Shown: positions 29,512 to 37,905 of the stretch, piece by piece
Numbering within the stretch: the first letter of the stretch is position 1
Layout: the number at the start of each line of letters is the position of its first letter
Assembly: GCF_004331455.1 (NCBI RefSeq)
Contig: NZ_SJJR01000004.1
Location: forward strand, 124,001 to 188,000
Length of the DNA stretch: 64,000 nt
Direction of reading: 5' to 3'
DNA from: Micromonospora zingiberis
GTDB taxonomy: Bacteria; Actinomycetota; Actinomycetes; Mycobacteriales; Micromonosporaceae
Notes under the pieces: model-generated
What the model was told of the DNA's origin: nothing
The model's input: only the letters and a program-made list of their open reading frames with translations
The model's database searches: none
Translations under genes and position numbers: made by a program

Positions 29512-29552
29512 TGAACCGTGGTTCATTATTGGCTGGTGAACCATAGTTCACC
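29512..29552. promoter_or_regulatory. Tandem TetR operators
   Basis: TGAACCGTGGTTCA (29512-29525) and GGTGAACCATAGTTCACC (29535-29552) are two palindromes sharing the half-site GTGAAC, about 25 bases centre to centre. They fill the divergent promoter between the TetR gene and the SDR gene and are the clearest regulatory sites in the window. Confidence 0.85.
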
Positions 29553-29572
29553 TTACCGTTCTGGGGGTTGGT

Positions 29573-30403
29573 GTGACCAGTAAGATCGCCCTCGTCACCG
29601 GCGCATCGTCCGGCATCGGCGAGGCCACCGCGCTACGGCTACAGGAACTCGGCTACATCGTCTACGGAGCTGCCCGGCGCACCGACCGCCTGCAGCCGCT
29701 GGCCACCCACGGTGTCCGGCCCCTGGCGATGGACGTGACCGACGACGAGTCGATGACCAGCGGGATCACAAAGATCGTCGCCGAGACCGGCCGGATCGAC
29801 GTGCTGGTCAACAACGCCGGCTACGGCGCCTACGGGGCGATCGAGGACGTGCCGCTCGACGAGGCCCGTCGCCAGTTCGAGGTCAACGTCTTTGGTGCCA
29901 TGCGGCTGGCTCAGCTTGTGTTGCCCCACATGCGTACGCAGCACGGCGGCACGATCGTCAACATCACCTCCATGGGAGGAAAGATCCACACCCCGCTCGG
30001 CGGCTGGTACCACGGGACCAAGTTCGCCCTCGAAGCACTCTCCGACTGCCTGCGCCTGGAGACCAAGCAGTTCGGGATCAACGTGGTGGTCATCGAGCCC
30101 GGCGGCATCCAGACCGAGTGGGGCGGCATCGCCGCCGAGCACCTCAAGGACACCTCCGGCGGCGGCGCCTACGCGCCCCAGGCGAAGGCCGTCGCCACGA
30201 GCCTCAGCTCCGAGGCCAACGCCCGACGCAGCTCACCACCGGCTGTCATCGCCGACGCGATCGGCAAGGCCGTCACCGCCAAACGCCCCCGCACCCGTTA
30301 CGCGGTCGGCTTCGGCGCACGGCCCCTCATCGCGGCCCGGGGCATCCTGTCCGATCGTGCCTTCGACACCCTCATCGCCCGCGCCAGTGGGGTGCCCACC
30401 TGA
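29573..30403 (+). CDS. Short-chain dehydrogenase/reductase
   Basis: A 276-residue SDR starting at GTG 29573. Motifs are TGASSGIG for cofactor, NNAG, catalytic serine in NITSMGG and YHGTK for the Tyr/Lys pair. The sequence AARRTDRL after strand 2 suits NADP. It belongs to the group annotated as oxidoreductases/retinol dehydrogenases and differs clearly from the SDR at 28012. It is likely induced when the adjacent TetR releases the tandem operators. The substrate is unknown. Confidence 0.92.
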   Translation: MTSKIALVTGASSGIGEATALRLQELGYIVYGAARRTDRLQPLATHGVRPLAMDVTDDESMTSGITKIVAETGRIDVLVNNAGYGAYGAIEDVPLDEARRQFEVNVFGAMRLAQLVLPHMRTQHGGTIVNITSMGGKIHTPLGGWYHGTKFALEALSDCLRLETKQFGINVVVIEPGGIQTEWGGIAAEHLKDTSGGGAYAPQAKAVATSLSSEANARRSSPPAVIADAIGKAVTAKRPRTRYAVGFGARPLIAARGILSDRAFDTLIARASGVPT

Positions 30404-30458
30404 CCAACCGTCGGCCGCTGATGCCACGGAATCCACCGCACGTTCTGCGTGGTCGGCT

Positions 30459-30503
30459 GCGGCCCCGCCCGGCCCCGCCGTACGACGGGTCGGGCGGGGC
30501 CGC
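30459..30503. terminator. Bidirectional terminator between SDR and CPBP genes
   Basis: Thirteen-base perfect GC arms (30459-30471 and 30491-30503) with a 19-base loop sit between two convergent genes. This is a strong intrinsic-type stem without U-tract. Confidence 0.85.
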
Positions 30504-30516
30504 GGGCGCTGCCCGA

Positions 30517-31428
30517 TCAAGGGCGGCGAAGGTGAGTCTGGATGCCCCGGCGGCGGGCCAGCCACACCGCCGCCTCGCCGTACAACATCAGCACGAACCA
30601 GTCCACTATCGAGGTCAGCGCGGGCCCGTCGGCCGCCGCCTGCGGCGCCTCCAGCGTGCCGGTGACGACCGCCAGCCCGACCCCGGCCACGTTGGTGATC
30701 ACATGCAGCGCGATCGCGGCCTCCAGCCCGCCGGTCCGGATCGTCACCATGGCCGTCACCACGCCGAAGATGATCAGGTGGGCCGTGCCCCAGAGGGTGC
30801 CGTAGCCGTGTGCCAGCCCGAACAACACCGCCGACACCACGACCCCTGGCCAGGGCGACCGGATCCAGGACCCGAACGCCTGGACCAGCCAGCCCCGGAA
30901 CAGATACTCCTCGCCGGCCGCCTGTAGCGGCACCAGCACCACCACCATGGCCAGGCCGACCACGAGCCGCTCCCAGCCCACCCCGCCGCTGGCCTGGCCG
31001 CCACCGGGCAGGAGGCCCACCACCCCGAAATTCAACGCCAGCACCGGTACGGCGAGCAGGAGGCACGTCGCCAGCCAGCGCCAGCGCAGCCGGCCCGCCA
31101 CCGAAGACACCGTCCCGGCTGGGCGGCGCTGTATCCACCTGGCGGCGAACAACGTCAGCGGGATCAGCAGGCCCAACGAGACCATGGTGATCGCCAGTTC
31201 GACCTCGGGGCCGCTGGCCAGAAAGTCCTCCGGCCCGTCCAGGGCCCAGGCCACTGCGCTTGCCACCCCGAACCCGCCCGCGAGCATCACCGGCAGGCCA
31301 GCCATGATCAGCAAAGTCCCGAGAACCGGCCGCCACCAGCGGTGCCGGTCGGTGCGGGCGAGCCGGTGATAGGGGACCGGAGCGTCCGGGAGGGTCGGGG
31401 TCCGTACCCCGAAAAGCGTCTCAGTCAT
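30517..31428 (-). CDS. CPBP family intramembrane glutamic protease (paralogue)
   Basis: A protein of about 303 residues closely related to the CPBP protein at 13706-14782: both contain PYHRLAR...HRWWRP near the start, RPAG.VSSV.GRLRWRWLA in the middle and R.GGLEAAI.LHV near the end. The motifs are AAGEEYLFRGW (EExxxR), VLFGLAHGYG (FxxxH) and HVITN. The start may be ATG 31428 or ATG 31455; neither has a strong ribosome site. It is divergent from the small anchored protein, kinase and regulator genes on the plus strand, repeating the arrangement of the first locus. Confidence 0.9.
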   Translation of the reverse strand: MTETLFGVRTPTLPDAPVPYHRLARTDRHRWWRPVLGTLLIMAGLPVMLAGGFGVASAVAWALDGPEDFLASGPEVELAITMVSLGLLIPLTLFAARWIQRRPAGTVSSVAGRLRWRWLATCLLLAVPVLALNFGVVGLLPGGGQASGGVGWERLVVGLAMVVVLVPLQAAGEEYLFRGWLVQAFGSWIRSPWPGVVVSAVLFGLAHGYGTLWGTAHLIIFGVVTAMVTIRTGGLEAAIALHVITNVAGVGLAVVTGTLEAPQAAADGPALTSIVDWFVLMLYGEAAVWLARRRGIQTHLRRP

Positions 31429-31596
31429 GCCGAAGAGCCTGTCGTCACGCGCCATCCGGATCATCTGTCGTGGGCATGAATCCCGGCGCTGACTATCGTC
31501 GTACCGCGCGCACGTCAGGATCTGACGAAGCACTGACGACTCGTCCGCCGATGATCGAGAAGCTGGACACCTCCCCATCACGACGGAGGAAGTGTC

Positions 31597-31965
31597 ATGC
31601 GAAAAGCCGGAATCATCATCGCGGTAGTGCTCGTCGTCCTTTGTGGCGGCCTCGGATGGGCCGCCTATCAGGCGTTCGCGCTGGGTAAGGAGCTAGTTGA
31701 GGCGGGCGTCACCCGGGAACAGTTCGACGCGCAGCAGGACGGCACGCGGGAGGCGGACGTGCGTGCCGCGCTGCCCGAGCCGCTGACCGGCATCAAGGAC
31801 AAGGATCTCTACGGCGACGATCCCGGCCGGCGCGGCATGCCGGCCGGTGCCTCGTGCATCTACTACACGATCAAGCCGATCGAGGACAGCGGTCCGGACC
31901 TGTGGCGGTTCTGTTTCGTCAACGGTGTACTCGCGGAGAAGAGCGCCATCACGATTCCCGAGTGA
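31597..31965 (+). CDS. Small membrane-anchored protein sharing a domain with the adjacent kinase
   Basis: A 122-residue protein. Residues 4-26 form one membrane segment (IIIAVVLVVLCGGLGWAA), leaving about 95 residues outside. The outer domain has two cysteines, in GASCIYY and LWRFCFVNGVL, which probably form a disulphide. The same pattern (VRA.LP, then C, then RFCF..GVL) recurs in the C-terminal outer domain of the histidine kinase at 32374-34062. The ATG at 31597 has GGAGGAAG upstream. The function is unknown; competition with or assistance to the kinase is an attractive guess. Confidence 0.85.
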   Translation: MRKAGIIIAVVLVVLCGGLGWAAYQAFALGKELVEAGVTREQFDAQQDGTREADVRAALPEPLTGIKDKDLYGDDPGRRGMPAGASCIYYTIKPIEDSGPDLWRFCFVNGVLAEKSAITIPE

Positions 31966-31995
31966 CACCCCGGCGATGGCGCCGGCCCGCGAGAT

Positions 31996-32032
31996 CGATG
32001 CCGCCCGGGCGTTCGCTGCCCGGGCGGCATCG
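31996..32032 (+). terminator. Strong hairpin terminator after the small anchored protein gene
   Basis: Fifteen-base perfect arms (31996-32010 and 32018-32032) with a seven-base loop lie 31 bases beyond the stop codon. It separates the small-protein transcript from the genes for the next membrane protein and kinase, at least partly. Confidence 0.85.
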
Positions 32033-32129
32033 CGTGCGGTACGGGTCAACGAAAGTGTGACGGTGCCCCGGTGCAATTCGGTCGTCCGCCAGACGTCGGC
32101 AAGGCCCGGCCGCGACCACACTGTCGGGC

Positions 32130-32390
32130 ATGACAGTGACAATTGCTCTGGTCATCGGTGTGGTCGGCGGCGTGCTGCTCATCGTCGCGCACTACCTGCG
32201 TAACCAGGCGTCGAGGATGACAGATCGGGGCGTGGCAGGGCGCGCGGCGCTGCGCGCGGAGGTGCTGGACACCCTCGCCAGAGCTGGCTGGGTGGCATCG
32301 GTCAAGGTCTACCGGGAGCGGACCGGCGCCGGACTGCTGGAGGCGCACCACGCGGTCAGCCGATTTGTCCACGATGGCAGCGGTGAGTGA
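32130..32390 (+). CDS. Small membrane protein with L7/L12-like C-terminal motif
   Basis: An 86-residue protein with one N-terminal membrane helix (IALVIGVVGGVLLIVAHYL) and a cytoplasmic part that ends VKVYRERTGAGLLEAHHAVS. That last block resembles the lysine-poor, L7/L12 C-terminal-like motif (K.YRE.TG.GL.EA...V) found in several small actinobacterial membrane proteins. It overlaps the kinase gene by about 17 bases, so it is probably co-translated with the signalling pair. A hairpin surrounds its start codon. The function is unknown. Confidence 0.75.
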   Translation: MTVTIALVIGVVGGVLLIVAHYLRNQASRMTDRGVAGRAALRAEVLDTLARAGWVASVKVYRERTGAGLLEAHHAVSRFVHDGSGE

Positions 32391-34062
32391 GGATCACCCC
32401 GATGATCGCGGACCGTCTCCGACAGATTCCCCGCCTCGCTCTCAGCGTGGCGGTGCCGGGCGGAGTGTGGTGGGTCCAGTGGTGACGATCAGGTGGGCGG
32501 CCCGGTGGCGCGAGCAGGTCCGCCGCACCGGTGGGTGGCGTCTGGTCTACGAGGTCTGCCTGGTGGCGCTGGTGACCATCGTGGGGGCGGTCACGGCCGC
32601 CGTCGCCGACTGGTATCCGTGGGCACCGTGGCTGGTCGGACTCTCCACGCCGATTCTGATGGTGCTGCGGCTGACGTGTCCGCTGGCGGCGTACCTCATC
32701 GCGGCGCTGGTCGGCCTGGGCACCGGTGGGCAGGGCAGTCTCCTGCTGGTGGTGCTGAGCGCGTCGGTCAGCTACCGCGTCGCCCGGTGGTGGCAGGTCG
32801 CCGCCGCGCTGTCCGTGGCGTGGGTCTGCTACGTGGCGTCCATCCTCTGGGAAGGGCCGCTAAGCGTAGAACTGGCCGTGGTGCTCTCGGCGATGTTCGT
32901 CCTGCTGGCGGTTCTGCCGGCGGGCGTGGCGCGGCTGGTGCGGCGGCGGCGGACGCTGCTGGCGGCGATGCACCAACGCAACGTGCAGCTGCACAGCCAG
33001 CAGAGTGAGGTCGCCCGGCAGGCGCAAACGCGAGAGCGGGCCCGCATCGCGCGGGATCTGCACGATTCGCTGGGGCACCGGCTGACCCTGATCTCCCTGT
33101 ACGCCGGGATGCTGCGTACCGCCGACGAGCCCCGGCGGTCCGAGGCCGCCGACCTGGTACGGCAGGCGTCGTCGGCGGCGATGACCGAACTGCGTCAGAT
33201 CCTCGGCATCCTCGGCGAGGGCGACGGTCAGTCCTCGGTGCGGCCGTTGTCCGGCCTGGACGAAGTGGCCGAACAGGCGCGTGCCTCCGGCGCCCAGGTG
33301 GAGATCATCCGTGAGGGGGAGCCGCGGCCCCTGCCGGCGCTCACCGAGCACGCGGCGTACCGGGTGATTCAGGAGGGCCTGACCAACGCGCTGCGGCACG
33401 CCCAGGGCGGCGCGATCGTACTGCTGCTGCGGTTCGAACCGGACGCGCTGGTCGCCGGAGTGACCAACACCGCCGGGCAGCGGATCGTCCGGTCCACGTC
33501 CGGCCAGGGGCTGTTGGGGTTGACCGAACGCGTCCGGATCGCCAACGGCGTGCTCTACCACGGCCCGACCCCCGGCGGCGGGTTCCGGCTGGCGGCCACA
33601 CTGCCCTATTCGGGCGGCGAACAGCCCACCTCCACCGCCGAGCAACCTCCGCCGCCGGACGCCGGGACCGGGGCCGACTTCGCGACCCTGATGGAGCGGG
33701 ACCGCCGTCGCTCCAGGCTCGTCCTCGCGGCCACCACGCTGTCCATCGCCGGCTGCCTGGCGCTGTGCCTGGCCGGGGCCTGGTTGCTGATGGCCTTCGT
33801 CGTCGTGGACCGCGACACCTACGACTCGATCCACATCGGCCAGTCGGAGGAGGACGTACGCGCCCTGCTGCCGGACGCCGACAGCGCGGTCACCGGTACC
33901 GTCGGCGGCCAGACGGTGCCGGACGCCACCTGCGTCGACTACCCGGCCTCGATCCTGGACCAGGTGGGACCCGACCCCGACGGCGGCCAGAAGATGTACC
34001 GGTTCTGTTTCCGCGACGGCGTCCTGGTCGACAAACAGGAATTCCAGGAACGGCGACCATGA
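32374..34062 (+). CDS. NarL-type sensor histidine kinase with C-terminal extracytoplasmic domain
   Basis: A protein of about 562 residues. N-terminal membrane block (residues 60-190), HisKA_3 motif ARIARDLHDSLGHRLT (His230), ATPase N-box EGLTNALRHA (about 335-344) and G-box GQGLLGLTERV (about 377-387). Unusually, after the ATPase domain comes another membrane helix (448-478) and an outer domain of about 85 residues with two cysteines, like that in the protein at 31597. The start is uncertain: ATG 32374, GTG 32383 or TTG 32365, all overlapping the previous gene. It pairs with the response regulator 28 bases downstream. Confidence 0.9.
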   Translation: MAAVSEDHPDDRGPSPTDSPPRSQRGGAGRSVVGPVVTIRWAARWREQVRRTGGWRLVYEVCLVALVTIVGAVTAAVADWYPWAPWLVGLSTPILMVLRLTCPLAAYLIAALVGLGTGGQGSLLLVVLSASVSYRVARWWQVAAALSVAWVCYVASILWEGPLSVELAVVLSAMFVLLAVLPAGVARLVRRRRTLLAAMHQRNVQLHSQQSEVARQAQTRERARIARDLHDSLGHRLTLISLYAGMLRTADEPRRSEAADLVRQASSAAMTELRQILGILGEGDGQSSVRPLSGLDEVAEQARASGAQVEIIREGEPRPLPALTEHAAYRVIQEGLTNALRHAQGGAIVLLLRFEPDALVAGVTNTAGQRIVRSTSGQGLLGLTERVRIANGVLYHGPTPGGGFRLAATLPYSGGEQPTSTAEQPPPPDAGTGADFATLMERDRRRSRLVLAATTLSIAGCLALCLAGAWLLMAFVVVDRDTYDSIHIGQSEEDVRALLPDADSAVTGTVGGQTVPDATCVDYPASILDQVGPDPDGGQKMYRFCFRDGVLVDKQEFQERRP

Positions 34063-34090
34063 CCCCACCACGCCAGCGAAGGACGATGCC

Positions 34091-34774
34091 ATGACCGATG
34101 CCCTGCGGGTCCTGCTGGCGGACGACGACTCCCTGATCCGTACCGCGATCAACGCGATCCTGCAGCCGGCGGCCGACATCGACCTGATCGCGGAGGCCGC
34201 CGACGGGCGGACCGCGGTGGACCTGGCCGTGCGGCACCGGCCGGACGTCGCGTTGCTGGACATCCAGATGCCGGTCCTCGACGGCCTGGCCGCACTGCGG
34301 GAGATCCGCCGCCTGGCCCCGGCGGTCCAGGTCGTGGTGCTGACCACCTTCGGGCAGGACGACTACGTCGCGCAGGCCCTCGCCAGTGGCGCGGCCGGTT
34401 TCCTGGTCAAGGAGTCGGCGGCCGACGAACTCGCGTACGCGATCCGCGCGGCTGCGGCTGGCAACGCCTACCTGTCGCCGAAGATCACCCGTCAGGTCCT
34501 CAACCGGCTGCCCGTCGTCACCGCGCGCCCCGAGGAGGACCTCGCCAAGGTCGACATGCTCAGCAGCCGGGAACGCGACGTCCTGATCCTGCTGGCCCAA
34601 GGGCTGTCCAACGCCGAGATCGGCCAACACCTGTTCGTCTCCGAAGGGACCGTCAAGACCCACGTGTACCGGGTGTTCACCAAGCTCGGCTGTGACAACC
34701 GGGTCCAAGCCGCCATGCTCGCCCAACGTGCCGGCCTGTTGGAACCGCCGGGCACCCCGACAGGTGGCCGCTGA
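34091..34774 (+). CDS. NarL/LuxR-type response regulator
   Basis: A 227-residue regulator. Receiver domain with acidic residues 11-13, phospho-acceptor Asp57 in VALLDIQMPV and the conserved Lys in GFLVKESA. The LuxR helix-turn-helix (about 155-215) reads SSRERDVLILLAQGLSNAE then EGTVKTHVYRVFTKLG. It follows the kinase gene by 28 bases and is its cognate partner. Candidate targets are the divergent CPBP gene and the small anchored protein gene. Confidence 0.95.
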   Translation: MTDALRVLLADDDSLIRTAINAILQPAADIDLIAEAADGRTAVDLAVRHRPDVALLDIQMPVLDGLAALREIRRLAPAVQVVVLTTFGQDDYVAQALASGAAGFLVKESAADELAYAIRAAAAGNAYLSPKITRQVLNRLPVVTARPEEDLAKVDMLSSRERDVLILLAQGLSNAEIGQHLFVSEGTVKTHVYRVFTKLGCDNRVQAAMLAQRAGLLEPPGTPTGGR

Positions 34775-34919
34775 TCTGCGCGGAGCGTCCACGGTCGCGG
34801 CCAAGGCGTCATCGACGCACATTTATTGCCCGAGTGGCCGATTCGCCATCGCACCGATTCGCAGGAGGGTGACGGAAGGACCACGATCGGTGGAGCGGCA
34901 GCGTCGGAAGGGAGCCCCG

Positions 34920-35582
34920 ATGGATCCACTGAGGAGGACCTCGCTGGTCGCGGGCGGGTGCTACGTGCTCACCTTCGTCTCGATTCCGACGGTCGCCCTG
35001 TACGGCCCGGTGCACGACGCGGACTACCTGGTCGGCACCGCGTCGGACACCCCCGTCGTCCTCGGCGCTGTCCTTGAGGTGATCGTTGCCCTCGCCTGCA
35101 TCGGCACCGCGGTCGTGCTCTATCCGGTGCTCAAGCGGTGCGGTGAAACGCGGGCGCTGGGCTTCGTCAGCGCCCGGGTTCTGGAAGCCGCCGGCATCTT
35201 CGTCGGTGTCGCGAGCCTGCTGACCGTCGTGAGTCTGCGGCGGACCGGAGCCGGAGCGGACGCGTTGGTCACCGGCCAGACGCTGGTCGCCTTCTACGAC
35301 TCGATCTTCCTGCTCAGCCAGGGCTTCCTGCCGGCCGTGAACGCCCTGCTGCTCGGTTCGCTGCTGTACCAGTCACGCCTCGTGCCCCGGGTTCTTCCGG
35401 TCCTCGGTCTCGTCGGGGTGCCGCTGCTCGTCGTTTCCGACGTCGGCACCCTGTTCGGCCTCTGGGATCGACTGTCCCCGGTGACGGCGCTCGCGGCCCT
35501 CCCCATCGCGGTATGGGAGTTCTCGCTGGGCGTCTACCTGATCGTCAAAGGCTTCCGGCCCTCCCCGGTGACCGGACCGTGA
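34920..35582 (+). CDS. DUF4386 family membrane protein
   Basis: A 220-residue integral membrane protein with about six hydrophobic segments and the DUF4386 pattern (LRRTSLVAGGCYVLTFVSIP at the start; FYDSIFLLSQGFLPAVNALL in the middle; FGLWDRLSP near the end). The ATG begins at 34920 after a GGAAGGGAG ribosome site. Its last 210 bases are overlapped on the opposite strand by the uridine-kinase-like gene. The function of the family is unknown. Confidence 0.88.
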   Translation: MDPLRRTSLVAGGCYVLTFVSIPTVALYGPVHDADYLVGTASDTPVVLGAVLEVIVALACIGTAVVLYPVLKRCGETRALGFVSARVLEAAGIFVGVASLLTVVSLRRTGAGADALVTGQTLVAFYDSIFLLSQGFLPAVNALLLGSLLYQSRLVPRVLPVLGLVGVPLLVVSDVGTLFGLWDRLSPVTALAALPIAVWEFSLGVYLIVKGFRPSPVTGP

Positions 35583-36275
35583 CGGACGAGCAGAAGACGA
35601 CCAGCGTACGACGGTCGGCCGGAGCGGGTCGTTCATGTCCAGTACGACGGTGGCCACCTCCGCAGGGCGGGCCTCGGCGCGATACAGCTGCTGTCCCGGC
35701 AGGTAGCGACGCCGATAGCGTTCCTCGATCACTGCCACCGACCCGAACACCTCCAGGTCGCGGACCCGTGCGCGAGCGAGAGCAACCTCGGGATCCGCAT
35801 GCAGGTAGATCGACAGGTCCCAGAGGTCACGCAGCTCGGGCCGGAGCATGAACACGCCATCGAAGAGCAGGATCGCCGCGGCCGGAGCCTGCGTGGTCAC
35901 CTCGCCGGTGCGGCAGTCGGCCCGGTAGTCGAACATGCCGGGCAGGTAGCGGCCATCGCCACCCGGTCCCAGCGGACGAAGCACCGCGTCGACGATGACG
36001 TCGTGGTCGAAGGAGTCGCGGTAGAAGCCCTCGGGTGACAGGGCGCCACGCCGACGGCGCTCCGCCTCGGGGCGATGGAACCGGTCGATGGACAGCCGGA
36101 TGACCGGCCGGCCCCGGCCGAGGTGCACGGCGAGGTCGTCGGCGAGGGTGGTCTTGCCCGCCGCATCCGGGCCGTCGACACAGACCCGCAGCGTGTGGTC
36201 CACGGCCTGCCGCTGAAGCAGGTCAGCGAGCGCCCGGATGAGACCGTCCCGGCCTTGTCGCACGCGCGGCACCAT
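35373..36275 (-). CDS. Uridine kinase-like P-loop protein with abnormal C-terminal extension
   Basis: The first 220 residues form a uridine kinase/phosphoribulokinase-like domain: Walker A in DGPDAAGKTTLADDL, RLSIDRFHRP, GFYRDSFDH and LLFDGVFMLRPEL, ending normally at VVLDMNDPLRPTVV. The frame then runs another 80 residues (Arg, Glu and Asp rich) that are simply antisense to the DUF4386 gene. These look non-native: the original stop was probably lost by a small indel or read-through mutation. The start ATG at 36275 was chosen over one 16 codons earlier because coding character begins there. The domain should phosphorylate a nucleoside or related alcohol. Confidence 0.8.
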   Translation of the reverse strand: MVPRVRQGRDGLIRALADLLQRQAVDHTLRVCVDGPDAAGKTTLADDLAVHLGRGRPVIRLSIDRFHRPEAERRRRGALSPEGFYRDSFDHDVIVDAVLRPLGPGGDGRYLPGMFDYRADCRTGEVTTQAPAAAILLFDGVFMLRPELRDLWDLSIYLHADPEVALARARVRDLEVFGSVAVIEERYRRRYLPGQQLYRAEARPAEVATVVLDMNDPLRPTVVRWSSSARPSRSGHRGGPEAFDDQVDAQRELPYRDGEGRERRHRGQSIPEAEQGADVGNDEQRHPDETEDRKNPGHEA

Positions 36276-36450
36276 ACCCCAGAACCGTCGCGTCCCACGT
36301 CGGGATCGCGACTCCGGCAGCACTGGGTGGTCGTCGCGATCACCGGCCGGCTACCCGCCGGCGTCCAGGCCGTGGCCGCCGGGAACGGCCGCCCGACTCG
36401 ACGTCGGGACGGCCATCCCGTCCGTGGCGGCCCCACCCGGCCGCCCATCC

Positions 36451-37653
36451 CTACGCGCTGCGGTTCGTCCAGCTCCAGTAGCTGCCGTTCCACCATCGGC
36501 TCCACAGGTTGCCACTGGTGTCCCGCAGGAAGATCGCCGGTCGGGTGGAGTTCTGTGGCGCGATCACCGCCGTTCCGTTCAGCGTGGGCGAGAACGGTGG
36601 GCTCTGGTCACTCCAGTACCAGTTCTGCCCGTCCCAGTAGTTGATCCACAGGCCGCCCCCGGCGGTGGCGAAGAAGGAGTACGGTGACGTGCCACCGACC
36701 GAGAGGGCGCCGAGCGTGCCGGGGACCAGCTGGTGTCCCGGCGGTGAGCCCATGTTGCGCCATTCCCACTGGCTTCCGGTCCACCAGCGCAACCACACGT
36801 TGTCGTCGCTGCCGGTGGCGAACAGGTACGGCCGGGCGTCCGGTGCGACCTGCACCGCGCTGCGGGCACCGAAGGCGGTGCTGGCGTCGGTGAGCCATCC
36901 GCCGGTGGGTCGGCCGAGGTCGACCCAGGGCGCGGGTGCGTCGTCGAACCGCGTGGTCCACAGGTTTCCGAAGTTGCTGACGACGTAGACCTGCGGCGTG
37001 CCGTTCTCCAGCAGGACGCCGACCGGGCCGGTGGCCGCGATGCCGTCGGGTGGCGAGCTGATGTTGGTCCAGTTCCAGGCGGCCCCGTTCCACCAGTTCA
37101 CCCACACCGTCTCGTCGCCGTCGCTGCGGACGAAGAGGTACGGGCTGGTGCCGTTCACCGCAACCGCGGCGAAGCTCGGCCAGCTCACGAAGTTCGCGCC
37201 CGGTGGGCTGCCCTGATTGCTCCACTGCCAGCTCGTGCTCGATCGCCACAGGCTCCAGACGTTCTGGTCGGTGCCGAGGAGGAAGGCGTACGGGCGGCTG
37301 AAGTTGTCGACGATGGTCACGCCGATCGGCATCCGCAGGCCGACTCCCGGCGGTGTGCCCATGTTCGACCAGTTCCACTGGGCCGACTGGTCCTGCCAAT
37401 TGATCCAGAGATTCCCGTCGGTCCCGACGACGAACACGTACGGATATCTGTCGCCCACCGCGACCGCGCCGACGACCTGCCGTGTCGCCGGGACCGCATT
37501 CGCCGCGACGCGGGCGAGCAGGCGCTCGTCGCCGAGCGCTGCTGCTTTCGCCACCACCGGGGTGGCACTGGCCGGCGATGCGGCCCCCACCGCGATCGCC
37601 GCCACGACGGCCAGGCCGGCGGCCAGGATCCGTCGCGTCATGGTTCTGTGCAT
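36451..37653 (-). CDS. Secreted seven-repeat beta-propeller (PLL/tectonin-like) lectin
   Basis: A 400-residue secreted protein. The signal peptide runs MHRTMTRRILAAGLAVVAAI with cleavage near ASPASATP. The mature part contains seven repeats of about 48 residues, most carrying an aromatic block such as QWNWSNMGTPPG, WQWSNQGSPPG, WNWTNISSPP, WEWRNMGSPPG, WYWSD and WSWTNRS. This matches the PLL/tectonin type of seven-bladed sugar-binding propeller. The start has GAGAGGAC upstream. It probably binds fucosylated or O-methylated sugars outside the cell (family knowledge); no catalytic residues are visible. Confidence 0.85.
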   Translation of the reverse strand: MHRTMTRRILAAGLAVVAAIAVGAASPASATPVVAKAAALGDERLLARVAANAVPATRQVVGAVAVGDRYPYVFVVGTDGNLWINWQDQSAQWNWSNMGTPPGVGLRMPIGVTIVDNFSRPYAFLLGTDQNVWSLWRSSTSWQWSNQGSPPGANFVSWPSFAAVAVNGTSPYLFVRSDGDETVWVNWWNGAAWNWTNISSPPDGIAATGPVGVLLENGTPQVYVVSNFGNLWTTRFDDAPAPWVDLGRPTGGWLTDASTAFGARSAVQVAPDARPYLFATGSDDNVWLRWWTGSQWEWRNMGSPPGHQLVPGTLGALSVGGTSPYSFFATAGGGLWINYWDGQNWYWSDQSPPFSPTLNGTAVIAPQNSTRPAIFLRDTSGNLWSRWWNGSYWSWTNRSA

Positions 37654-37905
37654 GCTGTCCTCTCGTGGCAGGAACGTCTGCGGCACAGTGTGAACGACAT
37701 TCATGTCACCGCAGCCGGATAGGTGACCTGATCGACTTCCCGACACCTGCCGGTGGATCCGGCCCACTACCGAACCCCGCGAAAACACCGGGGTCCCCGC
37801 CGTCCACTCTGCACGGAAGAGGCGGGATGAGGCCGCCACCGTGACATAACTTGAACACGAGCGTACGGTTTATCGTGAGCGGGAACGTTCGGGATGGAGA
37901 GCGTG

